Source of the DNA: Pseudomonas sp. WN033
GTDB taxonomy: Bacteria > Pseudomonadota > Gammaproteobacteria > Pseudomonadales > Pseudomonadaceae
Assembly: GCA_002287035.1 (NCBI GenBank)
Contig: NSKG01000005.1
Location: forward strand, 248,001-312,000
Reading direction: 5' to 3'
Length of the DNA stretch: 64,000 nucleotides
Numbering within the stretch: position 1 is the first letter of the stretch; each line of letters begins with the position of its first letter. The translations under genes were made by a program, and so were the position numbers. This document shows, one piece after another, positions 26,986-36,512 of this stretch. Below the pieces are notes generated by a model that worked only from the letters and a program-made list of their open reading frames with translations, made no database searches and was not told the origin of the DNA.

Positions 26986-28875
26986 TTAGCGACCGATATA
27001 ACGCTCGATATCGGCTTTCTCACGCAGACGCTGCTGCACCGCGGCGAAGTCCTGCTCACCGCTTTGGCCAGCGATAAAGCGCTGATACAGCGGCGACTCA
27101 GCTTCGCTCTCCAGTGCCTCTGGAGTTGCGACCCCGGTCAGACGAACGATCCACTGCCCCCCATCAGGGCGACGGAAGTGCCCGTAGCTCGGCTCAGTCT
27201 CTGCCGGCCGGGCCAGAGCGAACACCTCACGCAGCAGGCCCTGAGCCACTTCAGTGCTGGCCCGACTGACCGCCTCGTGGGTCTGCCACTGCGAGCCAAC
27301 CTGCGCGGCTACAGCCTCGCCATCCAGGTCACGGCTGCGCAATTGACTAACCAGTTCAGCCGCCTGTTGCTCAGCACCGGCTACAGCACGCTCGTAGCGC
27401 AGCAGGTCGGCAATCTCGTCACGCACCTCGTCAAGCGGGAGTTGCTCTGGGCGCAGATGCTCCTTGACCCGTACCACAACCGCAGTGTCGGCATCCAGTT
27501 CAATCAGCGGGCTGTTACGCTTGTCGAGCAGCACCTCTTCATCGAAGGCTGCAGTCATGACTCGCGGGCTGGAGGTGACGCCCTCGCCGCCATTACGGCT
27601 AACCGGACCAGTAGTGATTACATCCAGCCCCAGCGCACGGGCGGGTTCGACCAGATCAGGTGACTCATAGGCCAGGTTGGCCAGTTCCTGGGAGGCCTCA
27701 ACAAACAACCGCTCGGCCTGCTCAGCTTTGAGTTCCTGTTCAAGACTGTCACGCATCGACTCCAGGCTAGGCACATCCGGTGCCTGGATCGCAGTGAGCT
27801 TGATCAGATGATAGCCGAAGCTGGTCTGGACCGGCTCTGAGACTTCGCCCTCGTTCAGGGCGAACAGCGCATCATCAAACGCCTGATCAAAGCTGCCACG
27901 CACGACGTACCCAAGGTCACCGCCATCGTTGGCGCTACCCGGATCTTCCGATACTTCGCGAGCGACTGTGGCAAAGTCTTCGCCAGCATCAAGGCGCTCA
28001 CGCGCGGCCTCAATACGCACGCGGCCTTCCTCGCCCGTGGACTCGATCAGAATATGGGCTACCCGGCGTTGTTCGGCCAGATTGCCAACTTCACGCTGGT
28101 AGAGACCTTCAACCGCCGCCTCGTCGATGCTGACGCGGTCGAAGAAGCCACTGCGCGACAGGGTCAGACTTTCAATCACCACCTGCTCGGGAGTCATGAA
28201 GCGAGCCTGATTGGCGGTGTAGTAGGCCTGAATGTCCTCGTCCTGAATCTCGACGGCATCCAGATCTGCCTTGAGTTCGATGACGGCAAAATCCCGGGTC
28301 TGCTTTTCCAGTCGAGCCAGATGCAGGCGCTCAGCTGGAGTGGCGAAGGCGGTCGCCTCAAAGCCATTGCGCAACTGGGCGATCAGCAGTTCCTGACGAA
28401 CCATGTCGCGAAACGCCAGACGCGAGCTCATGCCCATGTTGCGAATCACCACATCGAAACGGTTCGCGTCGAACTGTCCGCCCACCTGAAAATCGGGAGT
28501 GGCCAGAATCAACTGATCGATCATAGCCTCAGATACGTTGAAGCGCGCATCGGTTGCGCCCTTGATCAGCAAGGCACGCTCAATCAGGCCTTCGAGTACC
28601 GAAGCACGCAGGCGCTGCTCATCGATCATGCTCGGGTCGAACGCGTCGTTGCCCAACTGCTGAATTTGCTGGATCAGTTGGCGACGCTGCAGGGAGACAG
28701 CCTGCTCCAGCTCCATCCGACTGATGACGGTACCGTTGACCTCAGCGGCTTTCTGTTCGTTGCTAGTGAAACGGCTGATCGACTCCCAGCCAGTCAAAGC
28801 AAAAATCAGCACAATGACGCCGACGATCACCTTGGCGACCCAGCTCTGCGCATTGTCCCTCATTCTCTGAAGCAT
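26986..28875 (-). CDS. ppiD: Peptidyl-prolyl isomerase/periplasmic chaperone PpiD
   Basis: 629 residues. An N-terminal membrane anchor (about residues 12-33, VAKVIVGVIVLIFALTGWES) is followed by a SurA-like chaperone region and a parvulin PPIase domain (about 265-360; RVAHILIES, SEDPGSANDGGDLGYV, FGYHLIKL). PpiD sits at the SecYEG exit and helps newly exported proteins fold. The gene follows hupB in the usual Pseudomonas order, but a terminator lies between them, so it likely has its own promoter. Confidence 0.94.
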   Translation of the reverse strand: MLQRMRDNAQSWVAKVIVGVIVLIFALTGWESISRFTSNEQKAAEVNGTVISRMELEQAVSLQRRQLIQQIQQLGNDAFDPSMIDEQRLRASVLEGLIERALLIKGATDARFNVSEAMIDQLILATPDFQVGGQFDANRFDVVIRNMGMSSRLAFRDMVRQELLIAQLRNGFEATAFATPAERLHLARLEKQTRDFAVIELKADLDAVEIQDEDIQAYYTANQARFMTPEQVVIESLTLSRSGFFDRVSIDEAAVEGLYQREVGNLAEQRRVAHILIESTGEEGRVRIEAARERLDAGEDFATVAREVSEDPGSANDGGDLGYVVRGSFDQAFDDALFALNEGEVSEPVQTSFGYHLIKLTAIQAPDVPSLESMRDSLEQELKAEQAERLFVEASQELANLAYESPDLVEPARALGLDVITTGPVSRNGGEGVTSSPRVMTAAFDEEVLLDKRNSPLIELDADTAVVVRVKEHLRPEQLPLDEVRDEIADLLRYERAVAGAEQQAAELVSQLRSRDLDGEAVAAQVGSQWQTHEAVSRASTEVAQGLLREVFALARPAETEPSYGHFRRPDGGQWIVRLTGVATPEALESEAESPLYQRFIAGQSGEQDFAAVQQRLREKADIERYIGR

Positions 28876-28960
28876 CGTGCCCCCAAACTGTTATTGTACG
28901 GCCAGTGCATTGGCCTGGAATGCCGGAGACCCGCTCATTCCGTAAAACCTGTTGTGCAAC

Positions 28961-28991
28961 AAAAAAGGCGCACCGGGTGGGATGCGCCTTT
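28961..28991 (-). terminator. Intrinsic terminator of hupB
   Basis: On the minus strand AAAGGCGCA (28991-28983) pairs with TGCGCCTTT (28972-28964), followed by more T's to 28961. It lies about 110 bp beyond the hupB stop and 85 bp before ppiD. Confidence 0.85.
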
Positions 28992-29099
28992 CGGGACTGA
29001 TGGAGCCCGGACTGTCAGGCCTGCGAACCGAGCTAGAACTGATTCTGCCGGGCTCTGCGTGCCGTCAGTATGCAACGGCCCTGTCAGTCTCGGACGCGA

Positions 29100-29372
29100 T
29101 CAGTTGACCGCGTCTTTCAGAGCCTTGCCAGCTTTGAAGCCGGGGATCTTGGCAGCGCTGATTTCGATCGGGGCACCAGTCTGCGGGTTACGGCCAGTAC
29201 GGGCAGCACGCTCTTTGACCGCAAAAGTACCGAAGCCAACCAGAACAACCGAGTCACCCGCTTTCAGGGCACCGGTTACGGACTCGATGACGGCGTCCAG
29301 AGCACGACCGGCAGCAGCTTTCGGAATATCAGCGGATGCGGCGATAGCATCAATCAGTTCAGACTTGTTCAC
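29100..29372 (-). CDS. hupB: DNA-binding protein HU-beta
   Basis: 90 residues, exactly the HU size. It has the HU dimer/DNA-arm motif [21 protein letters not shown] and the C-terminal [22 protein letters not shown] bends DNA and compacts the nucleoid. The start is GTG at 29372-29370: the homologous N-terminus ([10 protein letters not shown]) begins there, a GGGGA ribosome site lies 8 bp upstream, and no ATG is available at that position. A strong sigma-70-type promoter lies about 100 bp upstream. It sits between lon and ppiD as in other pseudomonads. Confidence 0.95.
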   Translation of the reverse strand: MNKSELIDAIAASADIPKAAAGRALDAVIESVTGALKAGDSVVLVGFGTFAVKERAARTGRNPQTGAPIEISAAKIPGFKAGKALKDAVN

Positions 29373-29474
29373 TCTAAGTCCCCTTATCCATTTCAATGAG
29401 TAGTTAGTCGTTATGTAAAACTTGTGGTCTAAGCAAAGCTGGCCAGTCAGCACGCTTGGCTGGATCGAAGCCGC

Positions 29475-29504
29475 TTTATAGCAAGCGGCCAAAAACCATG
29501 TCAA
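29475..29504 (-). promoter_or_regulatory. Sigma-70-type promoter of hupB
   Basis: On the minus strand TTGACA (29504-29499), an 18 bp spacer and TATAAA (29480-29475). The start of transcription would be near 29468, giving a leader of roughly 95 nt before the GTG start of hupB. Confidence 0.7.
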
Positions 29505-29582
29505 GGAATGCTTGTGGTGTCAGCAATCGGACTTGCAGCCTGCCCCCAGGGGAATCAAACATGACATCCGATCCATCGTACC

Positions 29583-31982
29583 TCAATGAGTACTGATACG
29601 CTCCTTGGCGTCAGCCTCACGATTGTCATCCTTTGCAACCATCTCTTCAACCCCTTCCTTCAGGGGTTCCGGCATGTATTGCAGCGCAATCTGCAGCACC
29701 TCGTCAATCCATTTTACTGGTTTGATCTCGATATCTTGCTTGATGTTATCGGGAATTTCCTTCAAATCCCGGACATTATCGTGCGGAATCACCACTGTCT
29801 TGATCCCGCCACGGTGTGCCGCCAGCAACTTTTCCTTCAGCCCGCCAATCGCCAGCACCTGGCCACGCAGGGTGATTTCACCGGTCATGGCGACATCTGC
29901 ACGCACCGGAATCCCGGTCAGTGACGACACCAGAGCGGTACACATACCAATACCGGCACTGGGGCCATCCTTGGGCGTTGCCCCTTCCGGCACGTGGATA
30001 TGGATATCCTGTTTTTCATGGAAGTCCGGCGCCAGTCCCAGGCTGTGACTGCGACTACGTACCACAGTCAGGGCCGCACTGATCGACTCTTTCATCACAT
30101 CGCCAAGTGAGCCGGTATTGGTCAAACGTCCTTTGCCCGGCACCACCACAGCCTCCAGACTCAACAATTCGCCGCCAACCTGGGTCCAGGCCAGCCCAGT
30201 CACCTGACCGACCTGATCCTTCTCTTCGGCCAGCCCGTACTTGAACCGGCGCACCCCCAGATACTCTTCCAGCAGCTCACCTTCGACCACGATCGAATGC
30301 TTGGCCTTGCCGCCGACCTGCTCCTTGACCACCTTGCGGCAGAGCTTGGCAATCTGCCGCTCCAGACCTCGCACCCCAGCTTCACGAGTGTAGTAGCGAA
30401 TGATGTCGCGCAGCGTCTGGTCCGGGACCTGCAGCTCGTCTTTCTTGAGCCCGTTGTTCTTGATCTGCTTGGGCAGCAGGTAGCGACGGGCAATGTTGAC
30501 CTTCTCATCCTCGGTATAACCGGGGATGCGGATCACTTCCATGCGATCAAGCAGCGGAGCCGGGATATTCATCGAGTTGGAGGTGCAGATGAACATCACA
30601 TCGGACAGATCGTAATCGACCTCCAGATAGTGATCGTTGAACGCATGATTCTGTTCCGGATCGAGCACCTCGAGCAGGGCCGATGACGGATCACCACGCA
30701 TGTCCGACCCCATCTTGTCGATCTCGTCGAGCAGGAACAGCGGGTTCTTGACCCCGGCCTTGGTCATTTTCTGGATCAGCTTGCCCGGCATCGAACCGAT
30801 GTAGGTGCGTCGATGGCCGCGGATCTCGGCTTCATCACGCACACCACCCAGGGCCATGCGCACGAACTGGCGATTGGTGGCACGCGCCAGCGACTCGCCC
30901 AACGAGGTCTTACCCACCCCCGGAGGTCCCACCAGGCACAACACAGGGCCTTTGAGCTTACGCACCCGCTTCTGTACCGCCAGATACTCGAGAATCCGCT
31001 CCTTGACCTCTTCCAGGCCGTAGTGGTCGGCCTCCAGCACCTCTTCGGCACGCTTGAGGTCATGCCGGACCTTGCTCGCCTTTTGCCACGGCACGCCAGT
31101 CAACCAGTCGATATAGGAACGCACCACCGTGGCTTCAGCCGACATCGGCGACATCATCTTCAACTTGTTCAACTCGGCAGTTGCCTTGGCATGTGCCTCC
31201 TTGCTCATGCCAGCATCATCAATCTTCTTCTTCAGGTCTTCCAGCTCACTGTGGCCCTCATCCAGGCCACCCATTTCTTTCTGGATCGCCTTCATCTGCT
31301 CGTTCAGATAGTACTCGCGCTGACTGCGCTCCATTTGCTTCTTGACCCGACCACGAATGCGCTTTTCCACCTGCAGCAGATCGATCTCGGCATCAAGCAC
31401 ACCAAGCACATGCTCCACCCGCTCGCGCAGGGGCAGGATTTCAAGAATATCCTGCTTCTGCGACAGCTTCAGGGCCAGATGAGCCGCCATGGTATCGACC
31501 AGACGACTGGGGTCATCAATCCCGCTCAAGGACGAAACCACCTCGGACGGCACTTTCTTGCCAAGCTGGACGTACTGCTCGAACTGACTCATCAGACTGC
31601 GGACCAGAATTTCAGATTCGCGCTCATCCAGAGCCACTTCATCCAGCGGCTCGCCCAACGCCAATTGATAGCCATCGATCTCGTCGATCTGATCGATGCG
31701 CACCCGCTGCTCACCTTCAACCAGCACCTTAACGGTGCCATCAGGCAGTTTCAGCAGTTGCAGGATGGTGGCCAGGGTACCCATGCGATACAGCCCCTGC
31801 TGCGCCGGATCGTCCTCGCCAGGATCACGCTGGGCGACCAACAGGATCTGCTTGTCGCTTGACATGGCAGCTTCCAGGGCCCGAATCGATTTGTCGCGCC
31901 CCACAAACAGAGGAATGACCATATGGGGGTAGACCACCACGTCACGTAGCGGCAGAAGCGGGAATTCGCTGAAAGTTGTCAT
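29583..31982 (-). CDS. lon: ATP-dependent protease Lon
   Basis: 799 residues, standard LonA. Seen: N-terminal substrate-binding LAN domain ([20 protein letters not shown]), coiled-coil middle ([19 protein letters not shown]), AAA+ Walker [14 protein letters not shown] and Walker [12 protein letters not shown], and the Ser-Lys protease domain with catalytic Ser in [11 protein letters not shown]. It degrades misfolded and regulatory proteins in the cytoplasm. The ATG at 31982 gives [14 protein letters not shown], the family start; the longer open frame upstream is the promoter region. A heat-shock-type promoter sits 70-100 bp upstream. Confidence 0.96.
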   Translation of the reverse strand: MTTFSEFPLLPLRDVVVYPHMVIPLFVGRDKSIRALEAAMSSDKQILLVAQRDPGEDDPAQQGLYRMGTLATILQLLKLPDGTVKVLVEGEQRVRIDQIDEIDGYQLALGEPLDEVALDERESEILVRSLMSQFEQYVQLGKKVPSEVVSSLSGIDDPSRLVDTMAAHLALKLSQKQDILEILPLRERVEHVLGVLDAEIDLLQVEKRIRGRVKKQMERSQREYYLNEQMKAIQKEMGGLDEGHSELEDLKKKIDDAGMSKEAHAKATAELNKLKMMSPMSAEATVVRSYIDWLTGVPWQKASKVRHDLKRAEEVLEADHYGLEEVKERILEYLAVQKRVRKLKGPVLCLVGPPGVGKTSLGESLARATNRQFVRMALGGVRDEAEIRGHRRTYIGSMPGKLIQKMTKAGVKNPLFLLDEIDKMGSDMRGDPSSALLEVLDPEQNHAFNDHYLEVDYDLSDVMFICTSNSMNIPAPLLDRMEVIRIPGYTEDEKVNIARRYLLPKQIKNNGLKKDELQVPDQTLRDIIRYYTREAGVRGLERQIAKLCRKVVKEQVGGKAKHSIVVEGELLEEYLGVRRFKYGLAEEKDQVGQVTGLAWTQVGGELLSLEAVVVPGKGRLTNTGSLGDVMKESISAALTVVRSRSHSLGLAPDFHEKQDIHIHVPEGATPKDGPSAGIGMCTALVSSLTGIPVRADVAMTGEITLRGQVLAIGGLKEKLLAAHRGGIKTVVIPHDNVRDLKEIPDNIKQDIEIKPVKWIDEVLQIALQYMPEPLKEGVEEMVAKDDNREADAKERISTH

Positions 31983-32051
31983 GGCAGAAGCTCGCTCGCA
32001 AGGGGGACCGCCTCGCAGACGGACCCGGAGTATGAATAGTTCATGAATCCA

Positions 32052-32080
32052 AGATGGGGGCTCGCGCAGAAAAAAACAAG
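32052..32080 (-). promoter_or_regulatory. Putative RpoH (sigma-32) heat-shock promoter of lon
   Basis: Minus strand: CTTGTTT (32080-32074), a 14 bp spacer and CCCCATCT (32059-32052). The -10 element matches the sigma-32 consensus CCCCATNT fully and the -35 matches CTTGAAA in its CTTG core. It lies 70 bp before the lon start, beyond the clpX terminator. lon is a classical heat-shock gene, so the assignment is consistent. Confidence 0.7.
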
Positions 32081-32170
32081 CAGCATCACATACTGCAACA
32101 CAACATCTGAACCACGGGAGGGATGCAACACCCCGCAATCCGCCGGCCGGCGGGCAAGGTGCACAAAAAC

Positions 32171-32206
32171 AAAAAAGCACTCGCCCGCAAACGGACGAGT
32201 GCTTTT
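32171..32206 (-). terminator. Intrinsic terminator of clpX
   Basis: Minus strand: AAAAGCACTCG pairs with CGAGTGCTTTT (32206-32196 with 32183-32173), a loop with a possible inner CCG/CGG pairing, then a T-rich tract. It lies 11 bp beyond the clpX stop and separates clpX from the lon promoter. Confidence 0.88.
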
Positions 32207-32216
32207 GCTTTGCTAC

Positions 32217-33500
32217 TCAGTCTTCCGGCATGGCCTTGGGTGGCTGCTCGGCCGACTCGTAGATCAGCAACGGCTTGGCGTCGCCACCGATCACATTTTC
32301 ATCGATAACCACCTTGCTTACATGCTCGGCGGAGGGGATTTCATACATGGTCTCAAGCAGCACGTTCTCGAGGATCGAGCGCAGACCCCGGGCCCCGGTC
32401 TTGCGCTCCAGCGCCCGACTGGCAATGGCCTTGAGCGCATCGCTACGGAACTCAAGCTCAACCCCTTCCATATCGAACAGACGCGCATACTGTTTGGTCA
32501 GCGCATTCTTCGGCTCGGTCAGGATCTGAATCAGCGCATCCTCGTCCAGCTCGTCGAGAGTGGCGATAACCGGCAGACGGCCAACGAACTCGGGAATCAG
32601 GCCAAAACGTACCAGATCTTCCGGCTCGACATCCTTGAGCGTCTCGCCAACTTTCTTGCCATTGTCCTGACTGCGCACGGTAGCATTGAAGCCGATACCG
32701 CTTTTCTCGGAACGATCGCGAATGACCTTCTCCAGACCGGCAAAGGCACCACCACAGATGAACAGGATATTGCGGGTATCAACCTGCAGAAACTCCTGCT
32801 GCGGATGCTTGCGGCCACCCTGTGGCGGCACTGAAGCCACAGTGCCTTCGATCAGCTTGAGCAGCGCCTGCTGCACACCTTCACCAGAGACATCGCGGGT
32901 GATCGAGGGATTGTCCGATTTACGCGAAATCTTGTCGATTTCGTCGATATAGACGATCCCCATCTGTGCCTTCTCGACATCGTAGTCGCACTTTTGCAGC
33001 AACTTCTGAATGATGTTCTCGACATCCTCACCCACGTAACCGGCTTCGGTCAGAGTGGTGGCGTCAGCAATAGTGAACGGCACATTGAGCAGACGCGCCA
33101 GCGTCTCGGCCAGCAAGGTCTTGCCCGAGCCCGTCGGACCGATGAGCAGAATGTTGCTCTTGCCCAACTCGACATCATCCTTGCTGTCACGCTGATTGAG
33201 CCGCTTGTAGTGGTTGTAGACCGCTACTGACAATACTTTCTTGGCGCGCTGCTGACCAATCACGTACTGGTCCAGAATCGCGCAGATATCCTTGGGCGCA
33301 GGCAATTTCTGAGCACTGCTCTCAGCCTGGCTTTCCTGTACTTCCTCACGAATGATGTCGTTGCACAGATCAACGCATTCATCGCAGATGAATACCGAAG
33401 GGCCGGCAATCAGCTTGCGCACTTCATGCTGGCTCTTGCCACAGAAGGAGCAGTACAACAGCTTGCCGTTGTCTTCACCCTTCCCACTCATATCGGTCAT
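32217..33500 (-). CDS. clpX: ATP-dependent Clp protease ATP-binding subunit ClpX
   Basis: 427 residues. The N-terminal zinc-binding domain has Cys17, Cys20, Cys39 and Cys42 ([14 protein letters not shown]). AAA+ motifs: Walker A GPTGSGKT (about 117), Walker [10 protein letters not shown], the [20 protein letters not shown] pore/sensor region, and the ClpP-contacting IGF loop (SGIGFNATV). It unfolds ssrA-tagged and other substrates and feeds them to ClpP. It follows clpP after 165 bp and ends in its own terminator. Confidence 0.97.
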   Translation of the reverse strand: MTDMSGKGEDNGKLLYCSFCGKSQHEVRKLIAGPSVFICDECVDLCNDIIREEVQESQAESSAQKLPAPKDICAILDQYVIGQQRAKKVLSVAVYNHYKRLNQRDSKDDVELGKSNILLIGPTGSGKTLLAETLARLLNVPFTIADATTLTEAGYVGEDVENIIQKLLQKCDYDVEKAQMGIVYIDEIDKISRKSDNPSITRDVSGEGVQQALLKLIEGTVASVPPQGGRKHPQQEFLQVDTRNILFICGGAFAGLEKVIRDRSEKSGIGFNATVRSQDNGKKVGETLKDVEPEDLVRFGLIPEFVGRLPVIATLDELDEDALIQILTEPKNALTKQYARLFDMEGVELEFRSDALKAIASRALERKTGARGLRSILENVLLETMYEIPSAEHVSKVVIDENVIGGDAKPLLIYESAEQPPKAMPED

Positions 33501-33665
33501 CTAAAACCCCTACTTACGAATCGCTCATGTCACAAAGATGAAGGCAACAACGCCACTTTGCAAGTACGACCCGGCCAATGCCAGCCATGCTGCGGCTGGC
33601 AAAACCTGTGTTTGAGGCTCGCCCTGACAGCGAACCCCGGTATTTCATTGCCGCAAAAGCGCCAA

Positions 33666-34307
33666 TTACACGCCGTCGCGGCGTTCCAGCATCTGATCGA
33701 TCAGACCGTATTCGACGGCCTCTGAACCACTCATAAACCGATCACGGTCGGTGTCACGGGCGATCACATCAAGCGGCTGGCCTGTGTGATGCGCCAGCAC
33801 CTTGTTCAGCCGCTCCTTGATGAACAGAATCTCGCGGGCATGAATTTCGATATCCGAAGCCTGACCCTGGAAGCCACCCAGCGGCTGATGGATCATCATC
33901 CGCGCATGCGGCAGGCAGAAGCGTTTGCCCGGCGCGCCACCGGCCAGCAGCAAGGCTCCCATGCTGCAGGCCTGGCCGATGCACAAAGTACTTACATTCG
34001 GCTTGATGAACTGCATGGTGTCGTAGATCGCCATACCGGCGGTCACCGAGCCACCCGGGGAGTTGATGTACAGGTGAATGTCCTTGTCGGGGTTTTCCGA
34101 CTCAAGGAACAGCAACTGAGCCACCACCAGGTTGGCCATGTAGTCTTCAACCTGGCCTACCAGGAAGATCACCCGCTCCTTGAGCAGGCGCGAATAGATA
34201 TCGTAGGAGCGCTCGCCGCGCGCCGACTGCTCAACAACGATGGGCACCAGACCGCCAGCGGCCTGAACTTCCGGTGGGAGTTGATTGAAGTTGCTGTTAT
34301 GGATCAT
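33666..34307 (-). CDS. clpP: ATP-dependent Clp protease proteolytic subunit ClpP
   Basis: 213 residues. The catalytic triad is Ser115 ([14 protein letters not shown]), His140 (MMIHQPLGG) and Asp189 (RDTDRDRF). It forms the 14-subunit proteolytic barrel used with ClpX and ClpA. The N-terminal pro-region ([19 protein letters not shown]) is processed in relatives. A strong terminator separates it from tig, so a promoter must lie in the ~90 bp between the tig stop and clpP or inside tig. The ribosome site is weak (GGAG 12 nt before the ATG). Confidence 0.96.
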   Translation of the reverse strand: MIHNSNFNQLPPEVQAAGGLVPIVVEQSARGERSYDIYSRLLKERVIFLVGQVEDYMANLVVAQLLFLESENPDKDIHLYINSPGGSVTAGMAIYDTMQFIKPNVSTLCIGQACSMGALLLAGGAPGKRFCLPHARMMIHQPLGGFQGQASDIEIHAREILFIKERLNKVLAHHTGQPLDVIARDTDRDRFMSGSEAVEYGLIDQMLERRDGV

Positions 34308-34337
34308 GGATCGATGTCACTCCAGTTTGCCTGTCGC

Positions 34338-34374
34338 AAAAACACGAGAGCCAGCCCGAAGGCTGGCTCTCGTG
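34338..34374 (-). terminator. Intrinsic terminator of tig
   Basis: Perfect 14 bp stem on the minus strand (34374-34361 with 34356-34343), TTCG-type tetraloop, followed by TTTTT. It begins 26 bp past the tig stop and ends only 31 bp before clpP. Confidence 0.92.
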
Positions 34375-34399
34375 GTGCGTTGATTAGCGGCGCATCCTA

Positions 34400-35740
34400 T
34401 TAAGCGTCGCTGTCCGCCTCGCCTTCCTCGACCGCTGCTGGCTGAGCGGGCTTGACGGCGTCTTCGTAGGAGACCTGCTTGTCGGTCACCTGAGCCTTCT
34501 GCAACACAGTATCCACCACTTGTTCTTCCAGCACAACCGACTGAATTTCGCCAAGTTGTTGCTCATTCTGGTAGTACCAGTTGACGACCTGCTCAGGCTC
34601 TTGATATGCCGAAGCCAAGTCCTCGATCATTGCGCGCACACGGTCGTTGTCTGGCTTGATTTCGTTCTGCTTGACGATCTCAGCAACGATCAGACCCAGG
34701 CTGACACGACGCTTGGCCTGCTCTTCAAACAGCTCGGCCGGCAGGTTCTCCGGCTTGAAGCTGGCGCCACCACCGAACTGCTGAACCGCCTGGACGCGCA
34801 AACGATCGATTTCGCTGCTGATCAGAGCCTTGGGCACTTCGACGCTGTTGATCTTGAGCAGACCATCCATCACCTGGCTCTTGACCTTGGTCTTGATGGC
34901 CTGACGCAACTCACGCTCCATGTTCTTGCGAACCTCGGCACGGAACGCTTCGAGACCACCGGCTTCGACCCCGAAACGGGCGAAGAACTCATCGTCCAGC
35001 TCCGGCAATACAGCGGCGGCCACAGCCTTGACGGTGACTTCGAACTCGGCGGCCTTGCCGGCCAGCTCCAGGTTCTGGTAGTCCTCAGGGAAGGTCACGT
35101 TCAGGGTACGGGTTTCACCGGCGGCGGCGCCAATCAGCCCTTCTTCAAAACCGGGGATCATGCGGCCCGAACCCAGCACCAGATTGGTGTCGGTAGCGCT
35201 GCCGCCAGCGAAAACTTCGCCGTCGACCTTGCCAACGAAATCGATGGTTACCTGATCGCCATTCTCGGCGGCACGCTCGGCAGCCTCGAAACGGGTGTTC
35301 TGCTTGCGCAGAATATCCAGCATGTTGTCCAGGTCGGCATCAGTCACTTCGGACTCGATGCGCTCAACGCTGATGCCAGCGAAGTCGGCCAGGGCCACTT
35401 CCGGATACACTTCAAAGGTAGCGATGTATTCGAAATCCTTGCCTTCTTCAAGCTGCTTGGGCTCAACACTCGGAGCGCCAGCCGGGTTCAGCTTCTCTTG
35501 CATGATGGCTTCATAGAAAGAAGACTGGATCACATCGCCGATCACTTCCTGACGAGCCGAAGCGCCAAAACGCTTGCGAATCACGCTCATCGGCACCTTG
35601 CCAGGACGGAAACCATCAACACGGGCACGACCAGCGGTCTGCTGCAGACGCTTGTTGACCTCGTTTTCGATCCGCTCGGCCGGAATGCCTACAGTCATGC
35701 GGCGCTCAAGGCCGGAGATGGTTTCAACCGAAACTTGCAT
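34400..35740 (-). CDS. tig: Trigger factor
   Basis: 446 residues. The N-terminal ribosome-binding domain contains the [17 protein letters not shown] signature; a FKBP-type PPIase domain follows (about 150-245; [36 protein letters not shown]), then the long helical C-terminal chaperone domain ending in an acidic tail ([10 protein letters not shown]). It catches nascent chains at the ribosome exit. It precedes clpP/clpX as in most proteobacteria. Confidence 0.96.
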   Translation of the reverse strand: MQVSVETISGLERRMTVGIPAERIENEVNKRLQQTAGRARVDGFRPGKVPMSVIRKRFGASARQEVIGDVIQSSFYEAIMQEKLNPAGAPSVEPKQLEEGKDFEYIATFEVYPEVALADFAGISVERIESEVTDADLDNMLDILRKQNTRFEAAERAAENGDQVTIDFVGKVDGEVFAGGSATDTNLVLGSGRMIPGFEEGLIGAAAGETRTLNVTFPEDYQNLELAGKAAEFEVTVKAVAAAVLPELDDEFFARFGVEAGGLEAFRAEVRKNMERELRQAIKTKVKSQVMDGLLKINSVEVPKALISSEIDRLRVQAVQQFGGGASFKPENLPAELFEEQAKRRVSLGLIVAEIVKQNEIKPDNDRVRAMIEDLASAYQEPEQVVNWYYQNEQQLGEIQSVVLEEQVVDTVLQKAQVTDKQVSYEDAVKPAQPAAVEEGEADSDA

Positions 35741-35913
35741 GGAGAGTCCTCGTGAACAGACAGATTATGGTTTGGACAAATTCTAAAGGGTCAACATTCT
35801 AGACGCTTGATACCGAGAAGTCATCATTGGCCGAATAACAAAAACGACTGAAGGCCTGACAAGCAAGGCAAGCCTGGCAATATGCAGGCTCGGAATGAAT
35901 AACCAGGAAGAGA

Positions 35914-35998
35914 TGGTGCGGACGGAGAGACTCGAACTCTCACACCTTGCGGCACTGGAACCTAAATCCAGCGTGTCTACCAATTTCACCACGTCCGC
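35914..35998 (-). tRNA. tRNA-Leu (anticodon TAG)
   Basis: 85 nt including encoded CCA. The acceptor stem GCGGACG pairs with CGTCCGC; the anticodon stem-loop CTGGA-TTTAGGT-TCCAG has TAG at the anticodon; a long variable arm (TGCCGCAAGGTGTG) and GTTCGAGTC T-arm mark a class II leucine tRNA. It is the last of three codirectional tRNA genes upstream of tig. Confidence 0.96.
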
Positions 35999-36016
35999 GC
36001 AACGCTGAAACAAAGA

Positions 36017-36036
36017 CGCCAGACCGGAGTCTGGCG
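36017..36036 (-). other. Hairpin in the tRNA-His/tRNA-Leu spacer
   Basis: CGCCAGAC (36017-36024) and GTCTGGCG (36029-36036) form a perfect 8 bp stem with a CGGA loop, extendable by AAAG/CTTT around one bulge. It lies between two tRNA genes with no long T-run, so it is more likely a processing or protecting structure of the tRNA precursor than a terminator. Confidence 0.45.
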
Positions 36037-36048
36037 CTTTGAAGAAAA

Positions 36049-36124
36049 TGGGGTGGACGATGGGAATCGAACCCACGACACCAGGAGCCACAATCCTGTG
36101 CTCTACCAACTGAGCTACGCCCAC
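36049..36124 (-). tRNA. tRNA-His (anticodon GTG)
   Basis: 76 nt with encoded CCA. Acceptor stem GTGGGCG with CGTCCAC (one G-U), D-arm GTAGCTCAGTTGGTAGAGC, anticodon stem-loop CAGGA-TTGTGGC-TCCTG with GTG, T-arm GTGGGTTCGATTCCCAT. A G at 36125 can supply the extra G-1 typical of tRNA-His opposite the C before CCA. Confidence 0.96.
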
Positions 36125-36160
36125 CATTAACTTGCTTCAAACTTCCAGCCCATCGTGCTG

Positions 36161-36237
36161 TGGCACGCCCGGCAGGACTCGAACCTGCGACCATCCGCTT
36201 AGAAGGCGGATGCTCTATCCAGCTGAGCTACGGGCGC
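36161..36237 (-). tRNA. tRNA-Arg (anticodon TCT)
   Basis: 77 nt with encoded CCA. Acceptor GCGCCCG with CGGGCGT (last pair G-U), anticodon stem-loop TCCGC-CTTCTAA-GCGGA with TCT, T-arm GCAGGTTCGAGTCCTGC. It reads AGA codons, rare in this high-GC gene set. It is the first gene of the tRNA cluster. Confidence 0.95.
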
Positions 36238-36252
36238 CTTGTGCACATCACC

Positions 36253-36267
36253 GATACCTAGGGTATC
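36253..36267. promoter_or_regulatory. 15 bp dyad upstream of the tRNA cluster
   Basis: GATACC-TAG-GGTATC is a perfect inverted repeat 16-30 bp before tRNA-Arg, in the expected promoter/leader position of the tRNA operon. It may be a leader hairpin or protein site; I see no clear -35/-10 pair to place it exactly. Confidence 0.3.
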
Positions 36268-36512
36268 TGAAAATGCTCAGGCTACAAGGGGTTACCGAGC
36301 AGCACCGGGGAGCCTGGTCGCCTTCCAATCACTGCTGTCGCTGTGTTTGTGAAGCGGGGCGAATCATACTCAGCCCCCTACCCCACGTCAACGCCGAACA
36401 ATGAATTTTTTTGAATTATTTGAGTAGCTTAAACCACAAGCCGCCATACCCTTTTGCCCGAGCCCCCGCCATGCGACAATGGCCGCCATTCTTTATCTGC
36501 GTCAGGAAGCAC

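Noticed and set aside
28054-29403. 449-codon open frame on the plus strand over ppiD and hupB
   Set aside because: Shadow of genuine minus-strand genes; no ribosome site or recognisable domain, and it crosses a terminator and promoter.
30813-31862. 349-codon open frame opposite lon
   Set aside because: Antisense shadow; low-complexity Leu/His/Gln composition from the complementary codons.
31983-32180. N-terminal extension of Lon
   Set aside because: The extension covers the heat-shock promoter and terminator region; homologous Lon begins at [14 protein letters not shown].
34520-35755. 411-codon open frame opposite tig
   Set aside because: Antisense shadow of trigger factor.
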